Assembly (NCBI RefSeq): GCF_001598555.1
Contig: NZ_BCZE01000026.1
Span: forward strand, 1-64,000
Length of the DNA stretch: 64,000 bases
From: Novosphingobium rosa NBRC 15208
GTDB lineage: Bacteria > Pseudomonadota > Alphaproteobacteria > Sphingomonadales > Sphingomonadaceae
Direction of reading: 5' to 3'
This document shows positions 8,296-16,581 of this stretch, in pieces. Position numbers and translations under genes: made by a program. The first letter of the stretch is position 1; each line of letters starts with the position of its first letter. The notes under the pieces are model-generated. The model was given only the letters and a program-made list of their open reading frames with translations. It was not told the origin of the DNA and did no database searches.

Positions 8296-10478
8296 AGCGC
8301 CTGATCCCCGCCCTGCTGGCGCTCTCCACCATCGCGGCTTCGGCGCCCGATCCGCTGCCTCAGGTCGATCCGCTGATCGGCGCGGACTGGTACGGCAATG
8401 TCTTTGTCGGCGCGACGACGCCTTTCGGCATGGTCAAGGCCGGGCCGGATATGGAGAGCTTCGATGGCGTGCCCTCCAAATTCGGCTATCGCAGCGCGGG
8501 GCGCATTCTGGGCTTCAGCCATCTCCACCTGAGCGGCGCGGCAGGCAAATATGGCAACATCCGCCTGATGCCATCCGACCATACCGGACTGGAGAACATC
8601 GCCAGCGCCCGCCGCGATGAGGTGACCCAGCCCGGCTATTACGCCGCCACCTTGACCGGCCCCGACGTGCGCGCCGAACTCACCGCCACGCCACGCGCGG
8701 GCCTGCACCGTTACACCTTCCGCGCCGACAGGCCCGCTTTCCTCACCCTGCGCCTCGACCGGATGCTCAACAAGCGCGGCGGCAAGGAGGATCAGCGCTT
8801 TCTGGGCGGTCAGGTGCATATCGCCTCCCGCCATGAGGTCACCGGCATGGGCCGCTATATCGGTGGCTGGAACATGGGCGCGGAGTATCGCGTCTATTTC
8901 GCCCTGATCACCGACCATGATGCCGTGAACGCCTCCAGCTGGAACGGCGCATTGCCATCCACCGCCGACACGCAGGTGGATGGCGACAGGCCCATCGGCG
9001 CTCAGCTCGATTTCGGGCGCAAGGCGGGGCAGGTGGTGAATGCCCGCGTCGGCATCTCCTTCGTCAGCATCGATCAGGCGCGGGCCAATGCCATGGCTAC
9101 ACCAGCTTTCGATGCCGCGCGTCAGGCGGCGCAGGCTGGGTGGCGCAAGGCGCTCTCCCCCATCGCCATCTCCGGAGGCACGTCGGCGGAGCAGCGCCAG
9201 TTCTACACCGCGCTCTACCACGTGATGATGATGCCCAGCGATCACAGCGGGGAAAACCCGCTCTGGCAGTCCAAAGAGCCCTATTACGACGATTACTACA
9301 CCATCTGGGACACGTTCCGCACCTCCGGTCCGCTACTGACGCTGATCGCGCCCGACCGCCAGCGCGACCTGCTGCGCTCTCTGGTGGACATCTACCGCCA
9401 CGATGGCTGGCTGCCCGATGGGCGCAGCGGCAACAGCAATGGCCGCACGCAGGGCGGCAGCAATGCCGATGTGATGTTCGCCGATGCTTATGTCAAAGGG
9501 CTGAAGGGCATCGACTATGCCACCGCTCTGGAAGGCATGGAGAAAAACGCCTCCGTCGAGCCGAAGGACGCCGAAAAGGAAGGGCGCGGCGGCCTGCCCG
9601 ATTATCTGAGCAAAGGCTATATCAGCACCGCCTATCCCCGCGCCGGATCGCGCACCGTCGAATATGCCTATGACGATTTCGCCATCGGGCGGCTGGCCTG
9701 TGGGCTGAGCCATAAGGACACCGCCAAAGCGGCCTTCGCCCGCTCGGGCAATTGGGCCAATCTGTGGAACGCCGATCTGGAGCAGGAGGGCGTCAAGGGC
9801 TTCCTGCGCCCGCGCCAGCCCGATGGTTCATGGGCCCCGCCCTATCTGGTGAAGCGCGGCACATGGCCCGATTTTCTGTATGAAGGCGATATCTGGACCT
9901 ATTCGCTCTATGCCCCACAGGATGTGCCGCGCCTGATCGCACTCTCGGGCGGGCGCGAGGCCTTCATACATCGCCTCGATACGCTGTTCGACCATCTCCA
10001 TTTCGACATGACCAATGAGCCGGGCTTCCTGATCCCGATGCTCTATCACTGGGCGGGCCGCCCGGATCTGTCGGTGGACCGCATCGTCGATTACCGTGAA
10101 AAGGGCTTCTTCGACGGACGCGGCGGCCTGCCCGCCAATGACGATTCCGGTGCCATGTCCAGCTGGCTGATCTTCCAGATGCTGGGGCTCTTCCCGGTGG
10201 CGGGTCAGGATCTCTATCTGATCGGATCGCCGGTCTTTCCCGAGAGCAGGCTGGATCTGGGTGGCGGCCACACATTGCGCATCGTGGCGGACGGCGCCGG
10301 GACGCATGGCACCAACCGCTATGTGCAGGCCGCCACGCTCAACGGGCGCCCGCTTGATCGCGCCTGGCTGCGCCATGGCGAGATCGCGCAAGGCGGCACG
10401 CTGCACCTGACAATGGGGCCAGAGCCAACCGCATGGGGTGCCACACCGCCGCCCTCGCCCGACCAGACCTGCCGCTAA
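8292..10478 (+). CDS. GH92-family alpha-mannosidase (secreted)
   Basis: A 728-residue glycoside hydrolase of family 92, which are calcium-dependent exo-acting, mostly alpha-1,2-mannosidases. The start at 8292 overlaps the phospholipase stop and gives a signal peptide (MKRLIPALLALSTIAASA). Family features are the N-terminal VDPLIGADWYGNVFVGATTP and GRILGFSHLHLSG, the central YYTIWDTFRTSGPLLTL and DGWLPDGRSGNSNGRTQGGS, and the acidic catalytic segment LPANDDSGAMSSW near residue 620. Length is normal. Bacterial GH92 enzymes act on N-glycans, fungal mannans or mannosylated lipids; the PI-PLC partner favours the last or a GPI glycan, by inference. Confidence 0.9.
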   Translation: MKRLIPALLALSTIAASAPDPLPQVDPLIGADWYGNVFVGATTPFGMVKAGPDMESFDGVPSKFGYRSAGRILGFSHLHLSGAAGKYGNIRLMPSDHTGLENIASARRDEVTQPGYYAATLTGPDVRAELTATPRAGLHRYTFRADRPAFLTLRLDRMLNKRGGKEDQRFLGGQVHIASRHEVTGMGRYIGGWNMGAEYRVYFALITDHDAVNASSWNGALPSTADTQVDGDRPIGAQLDFGRKAGQVVNARVGISFVSIDQARANAMATPAFDAARQAAQAGWRKALSPIAISGGTSAEQRQFYTALYHVMMMPSDHSGENPLWQSKEPYYDDYYTIWDTFRTSGPLLTLIAPDRQRDLLRSLVDIYRHDGWLPDGRSGNSNGRTQGGSNADVMFADAYVKGLKGIDYATALEGMEKNASVEPKDAEKEGRGGLPDYLSKGYISTAYPRAGSRTVEYAYDDFAIGRLACGLSHKDTAKAAFARSGNWANLWNADLEQEGVKGFLRPRQPDGSWAPPYLVKRGTWPDFLYEGDIWTYSLYAPQDVPRLIALSGGREAFIHRLDTLFDHLHFDMTNEPGFLIPMLYHWAGRPDLSVDRIVDYREKGFFDGRGGLPANDDSGAMSSWLIFQMLGLFPVAGQDLYLIGSPVFPESRLDLGGGHTLRIVADGAGTHGTNRYVQAATLNGRPLDRAWLRHGEIAQGGTLHLTMGPEPTAWGATPPPSPDQTCR

Positions 10479-10488
10479 GCGGGCGCTT

Positions 10489-11028
10489 TCAGGGCTTGGG
10501 CCGGGGCGCAGACGCGGGAATTTTCGTCCCCAGCAACACCAGCCCCTCGCCGCGAATACCGAACCAGTGGGGCATGCCCGCCGGGATCAGGAAGACGTCG
10601 CCCGGGCCAAGATCGCGGCTGACGCCACCGGTGATCTCATCCCCCTCCAGCAGGCCGGGATGGGTTTCTTGTGCATGGGCAAACGTCCCGCCTGAAACCA
10701 TCCATCCGTGGCCCTCGACCACCATCACATACTCCGCCTCGGTAATATGCGCTGCCGGTGGGCGCGGCTTGTGCCAATATTCCAGCGCGGCGGTCAAGCC
10801 ATCCGCGGTGATCACCGGACGCCAGAGCAGCGATGTATCGGGCTTCAGATCGGCCTTCATCATCTCGATCTGCCGGTGCAGGTCAGGGCCCGTCACCAAG
10901 GCCCCACCCGCTTGCGCGGTGGCCGGTTGCGGAGGCGTGGCTGCCGCGACCAGGGGGGCATGGATGAGGCAGCCTCCCAAAAGCGCCAGCGATATCGCCA
11001 GATGCCTGCCCGACATGACTTTTCCCAT
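10489..11028 (-). CDS. Exported cupin-domain protein
   Basis: A 179-residue protein with a signal peptide or lipoprotein-like N terminus (LALLGGCLIHAPLVAAAT) and a single conserved cupin barrel. Cupin motif 1 is around HITEAEYVMVVEGHGWMVSGG and motif 2 around GDVFLIPAGMPHWFGI, giving His/Glu metal ligands. The start at 11028 is placed by GGAGGG seven bases upstream and gives a proper export signal. It ends 10 bp from the convergent GH92 gene and is not part of that operon. Substrate unknown; exported monocupins of this kind are often annotated only by fold. Confidence 0.8.
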   Translation of the reverse strand: MGKVMSGRHLAISLALLGGCLIHAPLVAAATPPQPATAQAGGALVTGPDLHRQIEMMKADLKPDTSLLWRPVITADGLTAALEYWHKPRPPAAHITEAEYVMVVEGHGWMVSGGTFAHAQETHPGLLEGDEITGGVSRDLGPGDVFLIPAGMPHWFGIRGEGLVLLGTKIPASAPRPKP

Positions 11029-11130
11029 AGATCTGCCCCCTCCCTGATCCCGGCGGTGGCTGCCCGCCACTGCTCCTGAAGGCCAGACTGTAGCGCGCAA
11101 CCCTCAGGAGGCAATGGGCGGGGCCTCACG

Positions 11131-11544
11131 TCAGGCCTCTGGAAGGATTTCATTGAACTCCAAGACATTGCGGTCAGGGTCGCGGATAAAGCAGACGCTA
11201 CGGCGGCCATGCCCCATCTCGACCGGGCCTTCGGTGATGGCGATGCCCTCCTGACCCAGCCATGCCACCAGCTCCGCCATGCTCTCGATGATGAAAGCGG
11301 CATGAGTGTAGCCCGGGCGCTTGATCGCGGCATCGAGCAACACATTGCCCTCCACCGCCGCCGTGCCGTTGAAAATCAGATGAATGCGCAGACCGGTGGG
11401 ATGAACCAGTCCGCAGGCCTTGCCCGCTTCGGAGAACTCCTCGGGATCGCGGATGAAGCCCAGCTTGGCGTAGAAGGCTTCCGAGACGGCAAGATTGGTC
11501 ACCCGAATGCCGACATGGTCGAGTTTGAGTGTCTGGAATTGCAT
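11131..11544 (-). CDS. Glyoxalase/VOC-family protein
   Basis: A 137-residue single-domain vicinal-oxygen-chelate protein. It begins with the classic first half-motif (LKLDHVGIRVTNLAVSEAFY) and ends with the second (RRSVCFIRDPDRNVLEFNEI), with metal-ligand candidates His at residue 10 and Glu near residue 130. Such proteins include lactoylglutathione lyases and fosfomycin-type thiol transferases. It lies 3 bp after the GST gene on the same strand, so both are probably cotranscribed and may use glutathione to detoxify an electrophile. The divergent LysR regulator at 12280 is the likely controller. Confidence 0.87.
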   Translation of the reverse strand: MQFQTLKLDHVGIRVTNLAVSEAFYAKLGFIRDPEEFSEAGKACGLVHPTGLRIHLIFNGTAAVEGNVLLDAAIKRPGYTHAAFIIESMAELVAWLGQEGIAITEGPVEMGHGRRSVCFIRDPDRNVLEFNEILPEA

Positions 11545-11547
11545 GGT

Positions 11548-12162
11548 TCAGGCCTCCAATCCGGCGCGGCTCCGCGCGAAGGGCACAAAGCCGGGGAGTT
11601 GCTCGATCTTGCGCAGCCAGCCCAGCACATGGGGATAGGTAGAGAGGTCGACATTCCCCTCCGGCGCGCGCTCGATGTAGCTGTAGAGCGCGACATCCGC
11701 GATGGTCGGCTGGGCTGTTCCGGCGATCCAGCTGCGCGTGGCCAGCAGCTGGTCGATCACCGTCAGCGTGGCATGGGCGCGCCCGATCACCTCTTCGGCG
11801 CGGAAGGGGGCGTCGAACAAGGTCACCAGACGGGCGGCGCAGGCGCCATAGGCGATCTTGCCCGCCGCCACCGAAAGGAAGCGCTGCACCTCGGCCTCGG
11901 TGGCCGGGTCGGTCGGCAGCCAGTGCGAGGGACCGATCTTGCGCGCCACATAGACCAGAATGGCCAGAGAATCGGCGATGATGATGCCATCGTCGTCCAG
12001 CACCGGCACCTCCCCAAAGGCGTTGAGCGCCAGAAATTCGGGCTGCTTATGCGCACCGGCGGCCAGATCGACGGGGATCAGCTCATGCTCGACCCCGGCG
12101 AGCGACAGGAACAGGGCCGCGCGATGCGCATGGCCGGACAGGGGGAAGTGGTAGAGTTTCAT
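11548..12162 (-). CDS. Glutathione S-transferase
   Basis: A 204-residue cytoplasmic glutathione S-transferase. The N-terminal thioredoxin-like domain ([19 protein letters not shown], residues 1-75) has Ser9 in the usual catalytic position and the glutathione-binding [20 protein letters not shown] segment. The C-terminal helical domain (about 85-200) has the family hydrophobic core ([16 protein letters not shown]). It is the first gene of a GST/glyoxalase operon divergent from a LysR gene. The set looks like an inducible electrophile-detoxification unit. The substrate cannot be predicted. Confidence 0.92.
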   Translation of the reverse strand: MKLYHFPLSGHAHRAALFLSLAGVEHELIPVDLAAGAHKQPEFLALNAFGEVPVLDDDGIIIADSLAILVYVARKIGPSHWLPTDPATEAEVQRFLSVAAGKIAYGACAARLVTLFDAPFRAEEVIGRAHATLTVIDQLLATRSWIAGTAQPTIADVALYSYIERAPEGNVDLSTYPHVLGWLRKIEQLPGFVPFARSRAGLEA

Positions 12163-12261
12163 GCGTGGAACCTCGCTGCTGCGGTAAGGTCCGATCTGTA
12201 TCGCTCACAGCGGTTTCGATGATAATCTGGCATGATCGCACTTCATTCTTGCGATCTGTGA

Positions 12262-12273
12262 TGATAATTATCA
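12262..12273. promoter_or_regulatory. Perfect 12 bp palindrome before LysR gene
   Basis: TGATAATTATCA is a perfect palindrome in the GST-LysR divergent region, ending 6 bp before the LysR ATG at 12280. It is AT-rich in a GC-rich setting, as LysR autoregulatory sites often are. Function inferred from symmetry and position. Confidence 0.4.
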
Positions 12274-12279
12274 CCCGCG

Positions 12280-13167
12280 ATGGAACAGCTCAAAGCCCTG
12301 CGCACCTTTATCGCCGTGGCCGAACAAGCCAGCTTCGCTCAGGCGGCGCGACGGCTGCATATGTCGCCCACCACCGTCACCCGGACCGTGGCCGCGCTGG
12401 AGGCTGATCTGGGCGCGCCCCTGCTGATCCGGACCACGCGCAGCGTGCGCCTCACCGAGGAGGGCGCTGCTTTTCTGGAGCGCTGCCGGGCGGGCCTCGC
12501 CGAAATCGACGGCGCTGTCGAAGCCATACGCGGCACGGGCCAAGCCCCGCGCGGCACGCTGACCGTCACCGCGCCGGTGATGTTCGGGCGGCTGCATATC
12601 TTGCCCATCGCCACCGAACTGATCCGGCGCCATCCCGACCTCAATGTGCGGCTGATGCTGCTCGACCGGGTGGTGCGGCTGGTGGAGGAAGGTGTGGATG
12701 TGGCGGTGCGTATCGCCGATCTGCCCGATAGCGCCCTGCATATGCGCAAGGTGGGCGAAGTGCGGCGTGTCTACAGCGCCAGCCCCGCCTATCTGGCCGA
12801 AAAGGGCGAGCCCCGACAGTTGGAGGATCTGCGCCATCACCGCATGATCGCCATCGAAGATGAAGTCCGCGCCCACCGCCTTTGGGATGCCAGCCATGGC
12901 CGAAGCGGCGAGGCGCCGGCGCGCCTGTCCGTCAACAGTGTTCAGGCGGGGATCGAGGCGGCGATCGGTGGCCTCGGTATCGTGCGGACGCTGTCCTACC
13001 AGATTACGCAGGATCTGCAGGCGGGGCGGTTGCGACAGATTTTGGGGGATGTGCCCAGCCCGGCGCTGCCGGTCTCGCTGCTGTTCCAGAGCGGGCGGAG
13101 GAACACCCCCAACATCCGCGCCTTCACCGATCTGGTGCAGCAACGCCTGCGCGGCGGCGCGCTTTGA
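12280..13167 (+). CDS. LysR-family transcriptional regulator
   Basis: A 295-residue LysR regulator with the winged helix-turn-helix at residues 1-60 (LRTFIAVAEQASFAQAARRL, VTRTVAALEADLGAPLLIRT) and a substrate-binding domain from about 88 (GTLTVTAPVMFGRLHILPI). It is divergent from the GST/glyoxalase operon and probably controls it. A perfect palindrome lies immediately upstream of its start. A stem-loop between it and the convergent OmpA gene ends transcription. No inducer can be assigned. Confidence 0.9.
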   Translation: MEQLKALRTFIAVAEQASFAQAARRLHMSPTTVTRTVAALEADLGAPLLIRTTRSVRLTEEGAAFLERCRAGLAEIDGAVEAIRGTGQAPRGTLTVTAPVMFGRLHILPIATELIRRHPDLNVRLMLLDRVVRLVEEGVDVAVRIADLPDSALHMRKVGEVRRVYSASPAYLAEKGEPRQLEDLRHHRMIAIEDEVRAHRLWDASHGRSGEAPARLSVNSVQAGIEAAIGGLGIVRTLSYQITQDLQAGRLRQILGDVPSPALPVSLLFQSGRRNTPNIRAFTDLVQQRLRGGAL

Positions 13168-13233
13168 CGTGCGTTTGAACAATGTGCCTTCCCGCATTGC
13201 TCCGCACGGCGCTAGCCTCTCCAAACACGCCGA

Positions 13234-13267
13234 AAGCGGGGCTGGTTGATGACAACCCGCCCCGCTT
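13234..13267. terminator. Hairpin between convergent LysR and OmpA genes
   Basis: A 9 bp GC-rich stem (AAGCGGGGC / GCCCCGCTT), extended after one mismatch by GGTT/AACC, sits between the LysR end (13167) and the OmpA stop (13294). It probably serves both genes. Confidence 0.6.
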
Positions 13268-13293
13268 CCTGAAGCTCGCTAAAGCTGCTGGCG

Positions 13294-14169
13294 TCAGCTG
13301 TTGACGTCAACCGCCTTGCTGACCAGAATGTTCACCGAAACACGGCGGTTCTGGGCCTTGCCCTCGGGCGTGTCATTGCTGGCGGCCGGATCAGCCGTGG
13401 CCATGCCGCTGGGGGTCAGCATGCGATAGGGCTTCCAGTGGCAGGCCTGCTGCAGGTAGTGGATCACGCTGCTGGCACGCTTTTCGCTGAGCGCCTGATT
13501 GGTGTCGTCGCTGCCGGTCGAGTCGGTGTAGCCCACCACCAGGATCAGCGCGTTTTCAGTGCCTTCGGCCTGGGTGGCCGTCTGGCAGAGCTGGTTCTTG
13601 TCTTCATTCGACAGCACGGCCTTGCCGGTGTCGAAGTGGACATTCATCGTGCTCTTGATGTTGTACTTGTCGATATCGCCCATGCGTCCACGCAGCGCCT
13701 CGGTGGCGGCTTCATTGGCGGTGAAGCGCTGATCGGTGCCGTTGTGGATCATGTTGGCGGTCTTGAGGTCGCCATTGCGCAGGGTGATCTGCGCGGCGAG
13801 CAGACCATCGGGGGCCTGCACGGTCTTCACCGTCACCGGCAGGCCGTTCATCAGCGAGCCGGGGCTCAGCTTGTTGCTTCCGAACAGACCTTTACTGGCC
13901 TTGATGGGGGTGTTTTCATTGAAGCTGATGATCTGCTTCGAGCCATCAGCGCCGGTGACTTGCATTTTATTGCCGGTACGGGCGGAAATGAAGCCTTTCA
14001 CCTCAGGTCCAGCCGGCAGTTTGGACGCGTCGGGGGCCTGCTCACCGGTGACGGTGATGTCGCTGCGGGGGGCTGGCTGCTGGTCCTGCGCGTAAAGGCT
14101 GGACGCCATCGGCAGGGTACTTACCGCCAGGAGGGCAATGATGCCTGATTTCTTGGACATAACACGCAT
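13294..14169 (-). CDS. OmpA-family outer-membrane / peptidoglycan-binding protein
   Basis: A 291-residue exported protein. The start at 14169 has AAGGAG seven bases upstream and gives a signal peptide (MSKKSGIIALLAVSTLPMA, cleavage near LYAQD). Residues about 40-125 form a small beta domain (VKGFISARTGNKMQVTG) resembling OB-like surface domains. Residues about 165-285 are an OmpA C-terminal domain, with NVHFDTGKAVLS, VVGYTDSTGSDDTNQALSEK RAS and the peptidoglycan-contacting NRRVSVNILV. It probably anchors the envelope to the cell wall. Such sphingomonad proteins are often stress induced. It converges on LysR and no operon partners are visible. Confidence 0.88.
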   Translation of the reverse strand: MRVMSKKSGIIALLAVSTLPMASSLYAQDQQPAPRSDITVTGEQAPDASKLPAGPEVKGFISARTGNKMQVTGADGSKQIISFNENTPIKASKGLFGSNKLSPGSLMNGLPVTVKTVQAPDGLLAAQITLRNGDLKTANMIHNGTDQRFTANEAATEALRGRMGDIDKYNIKSTMNVHFDTGKAVLSNEDKNQLCQTATQAEGTENALILVVGYTDSTGSDDTNQALSEKRASSVIHYLQQACHWKPYRMLTPSGMATADPAASNDTPEGKAQNRRVSVNILVSKAVDVNS

Positions 14170-14396
14170 AACGAGACTCCTTGCAAACACTGTTCTTGGC
14201 TTGCCAGTTTAATTCTGTCTCGCAGATGAAAAGTGCCCGCAGACCCCGGATTAGTTGGATGAAACGATCTTGACATGCGACAAACTGCACTTTTGGCGCC
14301 AGTGATCGGATGCAGCGCACGGCTGAACAGACGATTGCAACAGGGATTCCACCACGAATCCGGGACGCTTTCGACTCGGCTGAAAGGCCCCAAACG

Positions 14397-15128
14397 CTAG
14401 GCTGCATCGTGAAAAATGATGCCCAGCGTATGACGGCGGCCTTCGCGAATCGCGCTGACCCCATGGCGCAGCGCCACGCGATAATCGCCCCGCGTGCCGC
14501 GCATCGGTCGCTGGTTGACGGCGAACAGCACCGCGTCGCCCTTGCCCAGCGGCACCACGGCGGCGCGTGTCTGCATGCGCGGGCGCTGCTCGGTCAGCAC
14601 GAATTCGCCGCCGGAAAAATCGCGCCCCGGCGCAGACAACAGCGCCGCCACCTGCAGGGGGAAGACATGCTCGCCATAGAGATCCTGATGCAGGCAATTG
14701 TAATCCTGCGGGCCATAGCGCAGCAGCAGCGGGGTCGGGCACTGCTGCCCCGCGGCGTGGCAGCGGCCGAGAAACGCCTCATGCGTGTCGGGAAAGCATG
14801 TCGCGATGCCCATGCGCTCATACCAGTGGTTGGCGATGGGGGCGAGGTGCGGATAAAGGCTGCTGCGCAGATGCTGGATCAACGGCGGCAGCGGATAGGC
14901 GAAATAGCGATACTCGCCGCGCCCGAAACCATGCCGCGCCATGATGACCCGGCTGCGAAAGCCTTCCTCGCGGTCATAGAGGGCGGCGGTGGCATCGCAA
15001 TCGAGCTGCGCGATCAGACCGGGCAGCAAGGCCCAGCCCTGCTGATCGAGATCATCCGCGATCCGCTCCCAGTCGAGAGCCTGACCGGGGGCAATTGTCT
15101 GGCTTTGGGGCGGGGCAAGGATGCTCAT
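14397..15128 (-). CDS. 2-oxoglutarate/Fe(II)-dependent oxygenase (DUF2086-like)
   Basis: A 243-residue non-haem iron oxygenase. The double-stranded beta-helix fold is indicated by the metal triad, seen as HQD (NCLHQDLYGE, about residue 145) and a distal His (LRHGVSAIREGRRH), plus an Arg in the 2-oxoglutarate position (RRHTLGIIFHDA). The family is known as 2OG-Fe(II) oxygenase of the DUF2086 type. Some relatives lie next to DNA-alkylation repair genes, which is not the case here. It stands alone on the reverse strand, and the substrate is unknown. The gap from 14170 to 14396 holds only the OmpA promoter region. Confidence 0.85.
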   Translation of the reverse strand: MSILAPPQSQTIAPGQALDWERIADDLDQQGWALLPGLIAQLDCDATAALYDREEGFRSRVIMARHGFGRGEYRYFAYPLPPLIQHLRSSLYPHLAPIANHWYERMGIATCFPDTHEAFLGRCHAAGQQCPTPLLLRYGPQDYNCLHQDLYGEHVFPLQVAALLSAPGRDFSGGEFVLTEQRPRMQTRAAVVPLGKGDAVLFAVNQRPMRGTRGDYRVALRHGVSAIREGRRHTLGIIFHDAA

Positions 15129-15273
15129 GGTCGATCTCTCTTTCAGGGGGCTGTCAGGCGCTGATGGCGGATGCGCGGCAGCAGGGCACTCCGCTTCCTG
15201 CTTTCAAATTCCCATGCCGGTACCGGCAATCGCCCGGGATGACATCGGCCTCCCGGGCTGATAGCGCAGGGGC

Positions 15274-16407
15274 ATGACGATCCTGCCCAAATCCCTCTAT
15301 GGCTTGTTCACGGCGCTGGCGCTGATCCTCCCGGGCAGCGCCAATATGGCTCATGCCGCCAATGCCCCTGTCGAGCGCCGCAAGGTCATCATCGATCAGG
15401 ACGCTTTCGAAGGCCCCGGCCTGCAACCGATCCTGATGCTGCTGCAAGACCCGACAGTGGAGGTGCTGGGCATCACCACCGTCAGCGGCGACGGCTGGCA
15501 GCCCGAAGAAACCGCCGCCACCCTGCGCATGCTGGAGCTGGTGGGCCGCAAGGATGTGCCGGTGGTGGCGGGGGCCACCTTCCCGCTGGTCAACAGTCAG
15601 GCGCGCACCAAACTGCGCGAGGCGCAATATGGCAAGCTGCCCTACAAGGGCGCGTGGATGGAAAGCTGGCCCAGCTACAACACCATCGCCCGCCGCCTAC
15701 CGCATGAGGCTCATGTCGTGCCGCCCCTGCCCGAAGGCATGCCGACCACCAAACCTTATCCCGGCAGCGCGGCGGCGTTCCTGCTGGAGCAATCGCGCAA
15801 ATTTCCGGGGCAGATCACCATCATCGCCATGGGCCCGTTGACCAATCTGGCGCTGGCGCAAAGGCTGGACGATGGCTTTGCCGCACGCATCAAGGAACTT
15901 GTCACCGAGGGCGGCAAGCTGGAAAACGGCGCCATGGCGGCGGGCCCGAAGGACGAGTTCGCCATGCAGCTGGATTATGCCCCGCGCATGTCCTTCAACC
16001 ATTTCTGGGATCCGGAAGCCTCGCATATCGTCTTAACCAGCCCCTGGCCGAAGCTGTCTCTGGTGACCGATGACGCCAGCGCTGAGATTTTCGGCACTCA
16101 GGCTTTGCTCGATAAGGTGACCTCGGGATCGACCCCGGTGGCGCGCTATATGAAGCAGACCGCTCAGGCGAATTATCCGCTATGGGATGAAACGCAGGCG
16201 GCGGTCTGGCTCAAGCCGGAGATCGCGCGGCGCAAGGGCAGGCTGGCGATGGATGTCGACCTGATGCCGGGGGCCAATTACGGCGCCTTGCTGACATGGC
16301 CTGCGGGTCAGGGGCCCGGCCTTGGAGAACGCGATGTCGATGTGGTCTACGCCGTGGACAAGGCACAGGTGGAAAGCCTGTTCGTGGAGCTGCTTTCGAA
16401 ACGCTGA
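15274..16407 (+). CDS. Secreted nucleoside hydrolase
   Basis: A 377-residue inosine/uridine-preferring nucleoside hydrolase family member with a signal peptide (LFTALALILPGSANMAHA), so it probably acts in the periplasm, splitting nucleosides into base and ribose. Family signatures are VIIDQDAFEGPG, VEVLGITTVSGDGW, IIAMGPLTNLALAQ and FNHFWDPEASHIV. The usual N-terminal calcium motif DxDxxxDD is present only as DxD: the final two aspartates are Gly and Pro. An LWDET segment occupies the position of the usual C-terminal HD. This matches a variant subgroup as far as I can recall. The next gene is an adenine deaminase, giving a purine salvage route. Confidence 0.85.
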   Translation: MTILPKSLYGLFTALALILPGSANMAHAANAPVERRKVIIDQDAFEGPGLQPILMLLQDPTVEVLGITTVSGDGWQPEETAATLRMLELVGRKDVPVVAGATFPLVNSQARTKLREAQYGKLPYKGAWMESWPSYNTIARRLPHEAHVVPPLPEGMPTTKPYPGSAAAFLLEQSRKFPGQITIIAMGPLTNLALAQRLDDGFAARIKELVTEGGKLENGAMAAGPKDEFAMQLDYAPRMSFNHFWDPEASHIVLTSPWPKLSLVTDDASAEIFGTQALLDKVTSGSTPVARYMKQTAQANYPLWDETQAAVWLKPEIARRKGRLAMDVDLMPGANYGALLTWPAGQGPGLGERDVDVVYAVDKAQVESLFVELLSKR

Positions 16408-16581
16408 CAGGAAAGGCCCTGATGATCCCGGCGCCCGCACACCATGATCGCATGCACATTCCAGGGGGTGACCGCTTTGTCCCCCGCACCTATAGTGCGG
16501 CCGGTCTCGCCCATGATCGCGACACCTCGTTGGCGGTGATGCTGACGCATGACCTTGATGATGCACCAAAGGCTTGATCCG

